Positions 1-8,384 of a DNA stretch of 43,928 nt are shown piece after piece; position 1 is the stretch's first letter; each line of letters begins with the position of its first letter. The stretch covers positions 1 through 43,928 of the forward strand of contig NZ_JABTYH010000037.1 of NCBI RefSeq assembly GCF_013314975.1. The letters run 5' to 3'. The notes beneath the pieces are model-generated. The model did not search any database, was not told the origin of the DNA, and worked only from the letters and a program-made list of their open reading frames with translations. The translations under genes were made by a program, and so were the position numbers. This DNA comes from Pseudarthrobacter oxydans (GTDB taxonomy: Bacteria > Actinomycetota > Actinomycetes > Actinomycetales > Micrococcaceae).

Positions 1-1
1 G

Positions 2-1366
2 CTAGACGGCTGCCGCAGCCGGCTCCGCCGCCGTGGACACCTGCACTGCCAGATCTTCGGCCGGCGGCGTCCAGGTCTCCGGGGCTGCGACTACCTGCTC
101 GCCGGTGCGGATGTCCTTGACCTGGTGCGTGCCGTCGTCGTCCGTGAACCAGACAAACGGGATGCCGCGCCGGTCCGCGAACTTGATCTGCTTGCCGAAC
201 TTTTCCGCCTTCGCGGCCACCTCGGTGGGGATGCCGCGGCTGCGCAGCTGGGCGGCGACGTCCTGCGCGGCGTTCCAGCTGTCATCGTGCGTCAGGGCCA
301 CAAGCACGGCAGTGGGAACCGACCGTGAAGCCCTGGCCAGGTCCTGGCTCAGGATGCGGGACACCAGCCGGGTGACGCCGATGGACAGTCCCACACCCGG
401 GAACTTCCGGTTGCCCTTCGACGCCAGCGCGTCATACCGGCCGCCGGAGCAGATGGAACCAAGCTGTTCGTGGCCAACCAGGACGGTTTCCACCACTGTT
501 CCGGTGTAGTAGTCAAGGCCGCGGGCAATGCTGAGGTCAGCCACCACCTTGCCCGGGGCACGCTGGACGGCCGCGTCAATGACCTGTTCAAGCTCGCTGA
601 GGCCCTCGTCAAGCAGATCGTTGCTGACGTCCAGCGCCCGGACCTGGGCCACGAACGAGGTGTCCTCGGTACGGATTCCCGCCAGTTGCAGGGCTTTCTG
701 TGCCTGGTCGTCGGTGGCGCCCAGTTCAGACTTCAACAGTTCCGCGACTTTCGCGGGGCCGATCTTTTCGAGTTTGTCGATGCTCCGCAGCACGCCGGCT
801 GTGTCATCCAGGCCAATGCCGCGGTAGAAGCCCTCGGCGAGCTTCCGGTTGTTGATGCGGAGGCGGAAGTCCGGAATGGGAAGGGCGCTGAGCGCCTCGG
901 CGATCACCAGCGCGATCTCGACGTCGTAGCGGAACGGCAGGTCGCTGTCACCCACCACATCGATGTCCGCCTGGGTGAATTCGCGGGCCCGGCCTTCCTG
1001 CGGGCGTTCGCCGCGCCACACCTTCTGGATCTGGTAGCGCCGGAAGGGGAACGCCAGGTAGCCGGCGTTTTCGACGACGTAGCGGGCAAAGGGAACAGTC
1101 AGGTCGAAGTGCAGGGCAAGTGCGTGCGGGTCGGATTTGCCCTTTGCCTCGCCTTCGTCCTCCTGGAGGCGGCTGAGGCCGTACACCTCTTTGTCGATTT
1201 CCCCCTTGCGCAGCAGCTGGCCGACCGTTTCCACGGCCCGCGTTTCGATGGAGGAGAATCCGTGCAGCTCGAACACCCGGCGCAGGGTATCCAGCACATG
1301 GAGCTCCACCAGCCGCTCCTCGGGAAGCCACTCGGGGAATCCGGACAGGGAGGCGGTGCGTGCCAT
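2..1366 (-). CDS. hisS: histidine--tRNA ligase
   Basis: Class II aminoacyl-tRNA synthetase that charges tRNA-His with histidine in the cytoplasm. The 454-residue product has the usual length. Visible signatures are the motif 2 region FRRYQIQKVWRGERPQEG (about residue 107), the histidine-binding RGLDYYTG (about 285) and a motif 3-like GVGLSIGVTRL. The C-terminal anticodon-binding domain ends in an Ala-rich tail. The ATG start is preceded by AGGAG about 9 nt upstream. It is transcribed divergently from the cyclophilin gene. In Mycobacterium tuberculosis hisS also closes the relA-side end of this conserved gene block. The stop codon is at positions 2-4, so the gene is complete. Confidence 0.98.
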   Translation of the reverse strand: MARTASLSGFPEWLPEERLVELHVLDTLRRVFELHGFSSIETRAVETVGQLLRKGEIDKEVYGLSRLQEDEGEAKGKSDPHALALHFDLTVPFARYVVENAGYLAFPFRRYQIQKVWRGERPQEGRAREFTQADIDVVGDSDLPFRYDVEIALVIAEALSALPIPDFRLRINNRKLAEGFYRGIGLDDTAGVLRSIDKLEKIGPAKVAELLKSELGATDDQAQKALQLAGIRTEDTSFVAQVRALDVSNDLLDEGLSELEQVIDAAVQRAPGKVVADLSIARGLDYYTGTVVETVLVGHEQLGSICSGGRYDALASKGNRKFPGVGLSIGVTRLVSRILSQDLARASRSVPTAVLVALTHDDSWNAAQDVAAQLRSRGIPTEVAAKAEKFGKQIKFADRRGIPFVWFTDDDGTHQVKDIRTGEQVVAAPETWTPPAEDLAVQVSTAAEPAAAAV

Positions 1367-1460
1367 GGTGGAGTTTCTCCTCTTGGTGAACGGCGGCAGG
1401 GACGTGCGCGGCTATCCGGCCCGAAACGGGCGTACGACGGCGGCAGTCCAGCCGGTCATG

Positions 1461-1489
1461 CATAAACTATGTGCGGCAGTCAGTTTATG
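1461..1489. promoter_or_regulatory. inverted repeat in the hisS/cyclophilin divergent region
   Basis: CATAAACT at 1461-1468 and AGTTTATG at 1482-1489 form a perfect 8-bp inverted repeat with a 13-bp gap, so equivalent bases lie 21 bp (two helical turns) apart. Each arm contains TAAACT, which fits a TANNNT -10 element, one on each strand. No convincing -35 was seen. The element could be an operator, a pair of facing -10 boxes, or both; the role is inferred. Confidence 0.45.
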
Positions 1490-1600
1490 TCGTCGTCCGC
1501 CGGCATCTCCAATGCGGCGGATCGGCAGGCCCGGCGGCCACGCACCTGCGCATGCGGCCCACAGCCGTGCCGTGCAGCAGCCCGACTATGAGGAGGACCC

Positions 1601-2419
1601 TTGGCGGCCAGTTCACGCAGTGCCCGCGAAACGAAACGGCGCATCCAGCAGATGGAAGCCAAGCGGGAGATGCGGCGGGACCAGGAAGCCCGGCGCAAGC
1701 GCGACAATCTCATCGCCGCCGGTGCCGGGGCGGCCGCCGTTGTCCTCGCCGTCGTCCTCCAGCTCACTGCCTTTTCCGGCAATCCCTCCGAGGACGAATT
1801 TGCTGCTGCAGAGGCAGGGCTGAGCAGCCCGTCCGCGTCGGCCGAGCCGTCCGCAAGCCCGTCCGCCCAGGCAACAAACGGCCCCAACATCCCCGCCGCG
1901 GACACCGCCGCAGGCCAGACCTTCACCGGCGAACTCGTCCTGAACGGCAGCCCGCTCGGCGTGGAGCTGAACGGGACGGACGCCCCGCAGGCAACCGCGG
2001 TCTTCAAATCGCTCAGCGACGAGGGTTATTTCAGCGGCAAGACCTGCCACCGCCTGACCACCGGAGAGACCTTCGGCGTCCTGCAGTGCGGCTCCCCCAC
2101 CGGTGACGGCCAGGGGGACCCCGACTACACCTGGGGGCCGCTGGAGAACACGCCCGCGGACGGCACCTATCCGGCCGGAACCATCGCGGTGGCCCGGACG
2201 GGTAACAACGCGTACGGAAACGGCACCCAGTTCTTCATTGTCTACAAAGACACGGTCATCCCGTCGGACAGCGCCGGCGGCTACACCGTGGTTGGCAAGG
2301 TGACATCGGGGCTGGACGTGGTGGCCAACCTGGCTGCCGCCGGAATCACGCCGGGCAGCAGCGACACGGACGGCGCGCCCGTTGAACCAGTCACGATAGA
2401 CTCGTTTTCTCTGAAGTAG
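1601..2419 (+). CDS. membrane-anchored cyclophilin-type peptidyl-prolyl cis-trans isomerase
   Basis: Predicted prolyl isomerase that assists folding outside the membrane. The 272-residue protein has a strongly charged, Arg/Lys-rich N-terminus of about 37 residues, one transmembrane helix (about 38-58), a Ser/Pro/Ala linker, and a cyclophilin domain from about 105. Cyclophilin signatures include CHRLTTGETFGVLQCG, where the usual FHR catalytic-arginine motif reads CHR, and GNGTQFFIVYKD. The two cysteines near the active site could pair outside the cell. The start is TTG, chosen because AGGAGGA lies 4-10 nt upstream. Its place between relA and hisS matches ppiB in M. tuberculosis. A surface-exposed location is inferred from the helix. 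Confidence 0.93.
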   Translation: MAASSRSARETKRRIQQMEAKREMRRDQEARRKRDNLIAAGAGAAAVVLAVVLQLTAFSGNPSEDEFAAAEAGLSSPSASAEPSASPSAQATNGPNIPAADTAAGQTFTGELVLNGSPLGVELNGTDAPQATAVFKSLSDEGYFSGKTCHRLTTGETFGVLQCGSPTGDGQGDPDYTWGPLENTPADGTYPAGTIAVARTGNNAYGNGTQFFIVYKDTVIPSDSAGGYTVVGKVTSGLDVVANLAAAGITPGSSDTDGAPVEPVTIDSFSLK

Positions 2420-2486
2420 GAAGCCCGGCCGGCACGGCCGCGGTGCAGTACGTGAGTATTTCCCTCCAAGCGAAAGACTTTTAGCG

Positions 2487-4097
2487 GTGACAGACAGTCA
2501 GAAATCCGACGAAACAGCAACAGACCTGACCGAAGCGGCGGCCCCCGCGGCTGACGTCGCAGGGACTGAGGCACCCGGCACCCCAGCAGTGGAAGCTCCT
2601 GAAGCCGGGGCAGCCGCAGAAGAACCCGCGGCAAGCGAGGCTGATCCTTCTGCTCCCGCGGAGGACACTCCCGCTGAAGAGGCTTCCGATCCTTCACCTG
2701 CCCCAGCACCGGCAACTGCACCAGCACCCTCACCGGCTCCTTCCCCCCGGTCAGCAGCTCCGTCGCCGGCCGCCTTCGCTTCCCGCCCCAAGCCTGCAGC
2801 TGCCGCTCCGGCGGCAGCGGCTGTTCCGGCAGCACCTGCCACCTCCCTGGCCGAAGCCTCGAAGTGGGGCCGGGTTGAAGGCGACGGGCATGTGTTCCTC
2901 ACCATTGACGGCAGCGAGCACGCCGTAGGGCAGTACCCGGGCGTGAGCGACGACGAAGCCCTCGCCTACTTTGCGCGCAAATATGACGACGTCGTGGCAC
3001 AGATTGTGCTGCTCGAACAGCGCGTCAGCTCCAAAGCGCCCAGCACGGACATGCAGAAAACCGTCACCCACCTGCGCGAGCAGCTTGCGGAGCGGAACAT
3101 GGTGGGCGACCTGCGCGCAGCCGAGGCGCGGCTGCACAGGCTTTCAGAGCAGATCAGCGAGCTGGAGAAGGCCGAAAAAGCCGAGCACGACGCCGTCCGT
3201 GCGTCCGAACTGGCGGCCCGCGAGGCGATTGTTGCCGAAGCCGAGCAGATCTCCGGCCAGGACCCCGCTCAAACACAGTGGAAGACCTCCAGCGCCCGCA
3301 TGAACGAACTCTTCGAGAGCTGGAAAGCAGCGCAGAAGAGCGGCGTGCGCCTGGGCCGCAGCAACGAGGACGCCCTGTGGAAGAGGTTCCGGGCGGCCCG
3401 GACCGTCTTTGACCGCCACCGCCGCGCCTACTTCTCCCAGCTGGACAGCAACAACTCCGCGGCCAAGTCCGCCAAGGAAAAGCTGATCGCCGAGGCTGAA
3501 GCACTGTCCACGTCCACCGACTGGGGTTTTGCCGCCGGCGAGTACCGCAGGCTGATGGACCAGTGGAAGGCGTCACCGCGCGCCAGCCGCAAGGACGACG
3601 ACGCACTCTGGGCCCGTTTCCGCGCGGCGCAGGATGTGTTCTTCACGAACCGGCAGGCCGCCAACGAGGAGATCGACCAGGAATACGCTGCCAACCTCAC
3701 CGTCAAGGAAGCCCTCCTGCAGGAGGCCAACGCCATCCTTCCCGTGAAGGACCTGGCCGCGGCCAAGAAGGCGCTGCAGTCCGTCCGTGACCGCTGGGAA
3801 GAAGCAGGCAAGGTCCCGCGCGGCGACATGGGCCGCATCGAAGCCGGGCTGCGCAAGGTTGAGGATGCAGTCAGGAACGCCGAGGAAGAGCAGTGGCAGC
3901 GCTCCAACCCGGAGCGCAAGGCGCGCACCAACAGTGCCCTGTCCCAGCTGGAATCCGCGATCGCAAGCCTCCAGGACGACCTTGCCAAGGCGGAGAAGAC
4001 CGGTGACCAGCGCAAGATCAAAGCGGCCCAGGAGGCCCTCGAGGCCCGCCAGGCCTGGCTCGACCAGATCCAGCGCTCGGCCAGCGAACTTTCCTAA
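2487..4097 (+). CDS. DUF349 domain-containing coiled-coil protein
   Basis: A 536-residue protein whose biochemical role is not established. Residues 1 to about 125 are a low-complexity Ala/Pro/Glu-rich tail, probably disordered. About 125-165 is a short ordered segment (GRVEGDGHVFLTIDGSEHAV). A long charged coiled coil follows, with three DUF349 repeats at roughly 250-320, 330-395 and 410-475, recognisable by the spacing of W-K and ALW-x-RFR motifs (DALWKRFRAARTVFDRHR, DALWARFRAAQDVFFTNR). The GTG start has only a weak ribosome site. It follows the cyclophilin gene by 67 bp on the same strand and ends at a strong hairpin terminator. DUF349 proteins are common next to relA in actinobacteria, but a link to the stringent response is inference only. 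Confidence 0.88.
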   Translation: MTDSQKSDETATDLTEAAAPAADVAGTEAPGTPAVEAPEAGAAAEEPAASEADPSAPAEDTPAEEASDPSPAPAPATAPAPSPAPSPRSAAPSPAAFASRPKPAAAAPAAAAVPAAPATSLAEASKWGRVEGDGHVFLTIDGSEHAVGQYPGVSDDEALAYFARKYDDVVAQIVLLEQRVSSKAPSTDMQKTVTHLREQLAERNMVGDLRAAEARLHRLSEQISELEKAEKAEHDAVRASELAAREAIVAEAEQISGQDPAQTQWKTSSARMNELFESWKAAQKSGVRLGRSNEDALWKRFRAARTVFDRHRRAYFSQLDSNNSAAKSAKEKLIAEAEALSTSTDWGFAAGEYRRLMDQWKASPRASRKDDDALWARFRAAQDVFFTNRQAANEEIDQEYAANLTVKEALLQEANAILPVKDLAAAKKALQSVRDRWEEAGKVPRGDMGRIEAGLRKVEDAVRNAEEEQWQRSNPERKARTNSALSQLESAIASLQDDLAKAEKTGDQRKIKAAQEALEARQAWLDQIQRSASELS

Positions 4098-4143
4098 GCC
4101 ACCCTCCGGCTCGTCCGCCTGCTCCGCAGGCCGCCGTCCGGTG

Positions 4144-4183
4144 CAGGCCCGGCCCGGTTATCCACATAACCGGACCGGGCCTG
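4144..4183 (+). terminator. hairpin terminator after the DUF349 gene
   Basis: The arms at 4144-4161 and 4166-4183 form an 18-bp stem with one mismatch and a CCAC loop. The hairpin begins 46 bp after the DUF349 stop and is followed by TCCCCGTTAAG, not a clean T-run. It most likely ends the cyclophilin-DUF349 transcript before the next gene. Confidence 0.7.
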
Positions 4184-4217
4184 TCCCCGTTAAGGCTCCG
4201 CGCGGCAGGATGGACGA

Positions 4218-4946
4218 ATGGCGACTCCATCGGCTTCTCCGGGCAATGACCATCCAGCCGCAGCAGAGGCGGCAACACAACGTTTCCCGGAGCTCTATGT
4301 CCCGGAGATGCCCTTCGCCATGCCCGAACTGCAGGCCCTCGCCGCGGACGGACTCCTGGCCAGGCTGCACCACCGCGGCTACACACTGCCCGGAGTTGCC
4401 GCTTCCCCGCAGCTGCGTGCACGGGCTGCGGCGGGCGCTGTGCCGCCGTCAGTCAGGCAGAGGGTAGTTGCCGGCCGCATGACAGCAGCCTGGATCTACG
4501 GTTGCGCGGCAGAGCCGGACAGGCTCGCGCTGCTGGTGGACGCCAAACGAAGGGTTTCAAGCCTCCGGAACACCCGTGGCTGCACACTGCACGAGGTGAA
4601 GCTTGGCCCGTTCGACGTTGTCAGCCTTGGCGGCCTGATGGTCTCCAGCCCGCTGCGGACCGCCCTGGACATTGCCCTGCACGTGGACGCCGGCAGGGCC
4701 ATCCCCGCACTGGAGGGTTTGCTGGCGCGCCCCCAAAAGGACGTGCGCCTGCGCCTGCTCATCCTGGCCATCGAAGCGACACCCCGCGTGCCCCACAAAC
4801 GGGCCGCCCTGGAAAAGCTCGCCGCCCTAGCTCCGGCGCTTGTTGCCCGTGGTCCGGTAGACGTCGAACACGCCGTCGATCCTGCGGACAGCGCTGAGGA
4901 CGTGGCTCAGGTACTTGGGGTCGCCCATTTCGAAGGCAAACTTTGA
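4218..4946 (+). CDS. AbiEi antitoxin-like protein
   Basis: A 242-residue protein with the general pattern of actinobacterial proteins annotated as type IV toxin-antitoxin AbiEi-family antitoxins. It has a winged-helix-like N-terminal segment ending LLARLHHRGYTLPG, then VVAGRMTAAWIYG and SSPLRTALDIALH blocks. No partner nucleotidyltransferase toxin (AbiEii) is nearby, so it is probably an orphan with an unknown role. AGGA lies about 7 nt before the ATG. The last 40 codons, to the TGA at 4944-4946, read antisense through the 3' end of relA (120-bp overlap). Family similarity fades near residue 205, so this tail may be a recent extension by loss of an earlier stop. The family call was made by eye and is moderate. 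Confidence 0.65.
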   Translation: MATPSASPGNDHPAAAEAATQRFPELYVPEMPFAMPELQALAADGLLARLHHRGYTLPGVAASPQLRARAAAGAVPPSVRQRVVAGRMTAAWIYGCAAEPDRLALLVDAKRRVSSLRNTRGCTLHEVKLGPFDVVSLGGLMVSSPLRTALDIALHVDAGRAIPALEGLLARPQKDVRLRLLILAIEATPRVPHKRAALEKLAALAPALVARGPVDVEHAVDPADSAEDVAQVLGVAHFEGKL

Positions 4947-7220
4947 AATCGCCACCCGGTCCGTGGAGGTGTGCACGCTGGCTGCCAGAATGTTCACATG
5001 GTTCTCGGACAACACGCGGGTGACGTCCGAGAGCAGTGACTTGCGGTCCAGCGCCTCCACCTGGATTTCAACCAGGAAGACGCTGGATTGCGTTGGCGCC
5101 CACTCCACGTCCACGATCCGGTCGGGCTGGTCCTTCAGGTCCGAGATGTTGGTGCAGTCCGTCCTGTGCACGGAGACTCCCGAGCCCCTGGTCACAAAAC
5201 CGAGGATGGGATCCGGGGGGACGGGCGTGCAGCAGCGGGCCAGTTTGACCCAGACGTCGCCGACACCTCGCACCACCACGCCCGAGTCCGAGAAACGGGC
5301 TTTGGTGACCTGGGTGGGGATGCTGACTTCGGCGATGTCGTCGTCGGCGCTCTCATTGCCGCCAAGACTTTCGACCAGCTTTTCCATGACCGACTGGGCG
5401 GACGTATGTCCGTCGCCCACTCCGGCGTAGAGTCCCGAAATGTCAACGTACTTGAACTCTTCTGCCACGGCGGCGAGGGCCTCGTGGGTCATCAGCCTCT
5501 GCAGCGGAAGGTTCTGCTTCCGCATGGCACGGGTCAGCAGTTCCTTGCCGCGGTCAATCGCCTCTTCCCGGCGTTCCTTGCTGAACCACTGGCGGATCTT
5601 GTTCCGTGCCCGGGCGCTCTTGACGAAGTGTTGCCAGTCCTGGCTGGGCCCGGCGCCCTCGGCCTTGGAGGTGAAGATCTCCACCCAGTCGCCGTGGTTC
5701 AGTTCGCTGTTGAGCGGTACCAGTTTTCCGTTGACCCGGGCACCGATGGTCCGGTGGCCGACCTCGGTGTGGACAGCGTACGCGAAGTCCACCGGAGTGG
5801 ACCCGGCGGGCAGCGCCATGACTTCGCCCTTGGGGGTGAAGACGAACACTTCCCGAGCGTTGATCTCGAAGCGGAGGGAGTCCAGGAATTCACCCGGATC
5901 CGAGGTTTCCTGCTGCCAGTCCACCAGGGACCGCAGCCAGCCCATGTCTCCGTCGCGGGGGCTTCCGGGACCAACCGCGGTCCGGTTGGGCTGGTCCTTG
6001 TACTTCCAGTGCGCAGCCACGCCGTACTCGGCGCGGCGGTGCATCTCATGGGTCCGGATCTGGATTTCCACCGGCTTGCCGCCGGGCCCGATCACCGTGG
6101 TGTGCAGTGACTGGTACATGTTGAACTTGGGCATCGCGATGTAATCCTTGAACCTGCCGGGCAGCGGGTTCCAGCGCGAGTGCATGGTGCCGAGGGCAGC
6201 GTAGCAGTCACGGACGGAGTCCACGAGGACACGCACGCCCATGAGGTCGTTGATGTCGTCAAAGTCCTTATCGCGGACGATCATCTTCTGGTAGATGGAG
6301 TAGTAGTGCTTGGGGCGGCCGGTGATGGTGGCCTTGATTTTGGCGGTACGGAGGTCTTCGGTGATCTGGTCGCGGATGACGCTCAGGCTCTTCTCCCGCT
6401 CGGGGGTCCTGTCCCCCACCATCCGGACGATCTCTTCGTAGACCTTCGGGTAGAGCGCAGCGAAGGAGAGATCCTCAAGCTCCCACTTGATGGTGTTCAT
6501 GCCCAGCCTGTGCGCCAGGGGGGCAAAGATCTCCAGCGTCTCCCGTGCCTTCCGGGCGGACGATTCAGCGGAAACGAACCGCCAGGTCCGGGCGTTATGC
6601 AGCCGGTCCGCGAGTTTGATCATCAGGACACGGATGTCCTTGGCCATGGCAACAACCATTTTGCGGACAGTCTCGGACTGTGCCGCCTCACCGAAGCTGA
6701 CCTTGTCCAGCTTGGTCACGCCGTCAACAAGCATGGCAACTTCGGGCCCGAAATCACGCTTCAAGTCAGCGAGGGTGTAGGGCGTGTCCTCCACCGTGTC
6801 GTGCAGCAAAGCCGCGGCCAGGGTGGTTCCACTCAGTCCAAGTTCAGCGAGGATGGTGGCCACGGCCACGGGATGCGTGATGTACGGATCGCCGCTCTTG
6901 CGCTTCTGCCCGCGGTGGCTTTGTTCCGCAACGTCGAAAGCCCGCTGGATGAGGTCGAAGTCCTCTTTGGGGTTGTTGGCCCGGACCGTCCTCAGCAGGG
7001 GCTCGAGGATGGGTGAGTACGTCGCCGTGCTGCGCCCTGTCAGCCGGGCGAGCCTGGAACGCGTGCGTTCCCTGCGGCCGGGAAAGGTGGGCCGGGAGCC
7101 GGAGTTGTCGACCGGAACCAGCGGGCCAGGGCGCGCGGACGAGGCCACCCCGGCCTGCGTACCGTTGGCAGCACCCTTGTCACCCTGTGCCGCTGGCGCT
7201 GACGCCGAACGCTCTTCCAA
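4827..7220 (-). CDS. relA: bifunctional (p)ppGpp synthetase/hydrolase (RSH family)
   Basis: Makes and degrades the alarmone (p)ppGpp in the stringent response. The domains in order are an N-terminal HD hydrolase with HRGQKRKSGDPYITHP and HDTVED (about residues 100-145), a synthetase domain with YYSIYQKM and the RDKD signature expected of bifunctional enzymes (about 315-325), a TGS domain (from VFVFTPKGEVMALPAG, about 480), and a C-terminal ACT domain. TTG at 7220 was chosen because AGGGG lies 7 nt upstream. In-frame GTG codons at 7238 and 7235 would add six or five residues but have no ribosome site. A TATAAT element lies upstream at 7278-7283. The 3' end overlaps the convergent AbiEi-like gene by 120 bp. 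Confidence 0.97.
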   Translation of the reverse strand: MEERSASAPAAQGDKGAANGTQAGVASSARPGPLVPVDNSGSRPTFPGRRERTRSRLARLTGRSTATYSPILEPLLRTVRANNPKEDFDLIQRAFDVAEQSHRGQKRKSGDPYITHPVAVATILAELGLSGTTLAAALLHDTVEDTPYTLADLKRDFGPEVAMLVDGVTKLDKVSFGEAAQSETVRKMVVAMAKDIRVLMIKLADRLHNARTWRFVSAESSARKARETLEIFAPLAHRLGMNTIKWELEDLSFAALYPKVYEEIVRMVGDRTPEREKSLSVIRDQITEDLRTAKIKATITGRPKHYYSIYQKMIVRDKDFDDINDLMGVRVLVDSVRDCYAALGTMHSRWNPLPGRFKDYIAMPKFNMYQSLHTTVIGPGGKPVEIQIRTHEMHRRAEYGVAAHWKYKDQPNRTAVGPGSPRDGDMGWLRSLVDWQQETSDPGEFLDSLRFEINAREVFVFTPKGEVMALPAGSTPVDFAYAVHTEVGHRTIGARVNGKLVPLNSELNHGDWVEIFTSKAEGAGPSQDWQHFVKSARARNKIRQWFSKERREEAIDRGKELLTRAMRKQNLPLQRLMTHEALAAVAEEFKYVDISGLYAGVGDGHTSAQSVMEKLVESLGGNESADDDIAEVSIPTQVTKARFSDSGVVVRGVGDVWVKLARCCTPVPPDPILGFVTRGSGVSVHRTDCTNISDLKDQPDRIVDVEWAPTQSSVFLVEIQVEALDRKSLLSDVTRVLSENHVNILAASVHTSTDRVAISKFAFEMGDPKYLSHVLSAVRRIDGVFDVYRTTGNKRRS

Positions 7221-7277
7221 TGAAGTACCCCTCACCACCGTTTTAATTACTTCAGTCTATTCCCCGCGGCGGTGAGA

Positions 7278-7283
7278 ATTATA
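7278..7283 (-). promoter_or_regulatory. -10 element of relA
   Basis: The minus strand reads TATAAT, a perfect consensus -10. The predicted transcription start near 7271 gives relA a leader of about 50 nt. No clear -35 is visible 16-18 bp upstream. It lies between the secF terminator and the relA start, which supports separate transcription of relA. Confidence 0.6.
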
Positions 7284-7301
7284 ACCAGGGCCTTAAACGC
7301 G

Positions 7302-7345
7302 GACGGGCCGGCCGGCGTCAGGCTTCTGACGCCGGCCGGCCCGTC
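7302..7345 (-). terminator. hairpin terminator after secF
   Basis: Perfect 19-bp stem (7302-7320 with 7327-7345) around a 6-nt GGCTTC loop, beginning 10 bp after the secF stop. On the minus strand it is followed by CGCGTTTAAGG, a poor U-tract. The very stable GC stem suggests it ends the yajC-secD-secF transcript. Confidence 0.8.
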
Positions 7346-7355
7346 GGTGCACGGG

Positions 7356-8384
7356 TTATGCGGAGGCTGTTTCCACGGCTGAGGAGCCGGAAGCGGACCC
7401 TGCGCCGGCACCGGAGCGCCGGTGCTCAACACGCTTCGCCTGCCTCACGAGGTCGGGCTCGTTCTGGCGCAGCCAGGCATACAGCGGGGCTGCCACGAAG
7501 ATGGTGGCCGCCGTGCCGATCAGGATCCCGACAAACAGTGCCAGCGAAAGGTCGCGCAGGGTACCTGCCCCCAGCAGCCCGGCGCCGATGAACAGAATGG
7601 CTCCCACGGGGAGGATCGCCACCATCATGGTGTTGATCGACCTGACGAGGGTCTGGTTCACGGCGAGGTTGACCTCTTCTGCGAACGTGCGGCGCGTGGA
7701 CGCGTCCAGGTCGGCGGTGTTCTCGCGGATCTTGTCGAAGACCACCACCGTGTCGTAAAGGGAGTAGCTGAGCACGGTCAGGAACCCGATGATTGCCGAC
7801 GGAGTGACCTCAAAGTCGCTGAGGGCGTAAACGCCTGCGGTGATGAACATCGTCACCGCCATGCCCGCAATGGCAGAGAGGGACATCTTCCACGTGCGGA
7901 AGTAGAGCGCCATCAGCACTGCGGCGAGGAGGACGAACACCACCAGGCCGATCAGGGCCTGCCTGGTGACGTCGGCGCCCCAGGTGGGTCCAACAAACGT
8001 CGAGGTCACCTCATTGTCAGTGACGCCGTACGCGCTTGTGAGTCCCTCCTTGATGCGGAGCGTCTCGTCGTCGGTCAGTTTGTCCGTCTGGATCCGCATG
8101 GTGGTGCCGGCAACGTTCGCCACGCGCGGCACGCTGCCCTGGACCACGTCGGTTACGGCTTTCTCCCCCAGGGCCGCATCCGTGGTCTGCACGTTGGAGA
8201 CGGTGAATTCGGAGCCGCCGCGGAACTCGATGCCGAGGTTGAAGCCGCCCTTGGCCAGCGGAATGATGATGGACAGGACAACAGCCACCGCCGCGATGAT
8301 GAACCAGAGTTTCTTGGCTCCCACAAAGTTGTAGGAGCGCTTTCCGGTGTAGAGCTCGTTGCCGAAGTTGGCGAAGCCTGACAT
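7356..8384 (-). CDS. secF: protein translocase subunit SecF
   Basis: Membrane subunit that works with SecD to drive late steps of SecYEG-dependent export using the proton gradient. The 342-residue protein has a first membrane helix (LWFIIAAVAVVLSIIIPLAK, about 26-45), the FNLGIEFRGGSEF motif that starts the periplasmic domain, then five further helices between about 155 and 310. The C-terminus is polar, with a Ser/Gly/Ala tail. The ATG overlaps the secD stop by one base (TAATG), so translation is probably coupled. AAGGAG lies 8 nt upstream. A strong hairpin follows the stop. Confidence 0.98.
   Translation of the reverse strand: MSGFANFGNELYTGKRSYNFVGAKKLWFIIAAVAVVLSIIIPLAKGGFNLGIEFRGGSEFTVSNVQTTDAALGEKAVTDVVQGSVPRVANVAGTTMRIQTDKLTDDETLRIKEGLTSAYGVTDNEVTSTFVGPTWGADVTRQALIGLVVFVLLAAVLMALYFRTWKMSLSAIAGMAVTMFITAGVYALSDFEVTPSAIIGFLTVLSYSLYDTVVVFDKIRENTADLDASTRRTFAEEVNLAVNQTLVRSINTMMVAILPVGAILFIGAGLLGAGTLRDLSLALFVGILIGTAATIFVAAPLYAWLRQNEPDLVRQAKRVEHRRSGAGAGSASGSSAVETASA

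Noticed and set aside
470..1465. Plus-strand open frame of 331 codons antisense to hisS
   Set aside because: It lies wholly against a clear hisS gene, has no family resemblance and arises from the GC-rich codon bias of the real strand.
2426..2440. CGGCCG-GCA-CGGCCG between the cyclophilin and DUF349 genes as a terminator
   Set aside because: The stem is only 6 bp with a 3-nt loop and no T-run; the two genes are probably co-transcribed.
4218..4946. A complete AbiE toxin-antitoxin system
   Set aside because: No nucleotidyltransferase toxin gene lies on either side; only an orphan antitoxin-like protein is supported.
5088..6110. Plus-strand open frame of 340 codons inside relA
   Set aside because: Antisense to conserved RelA domains, with no independent support.
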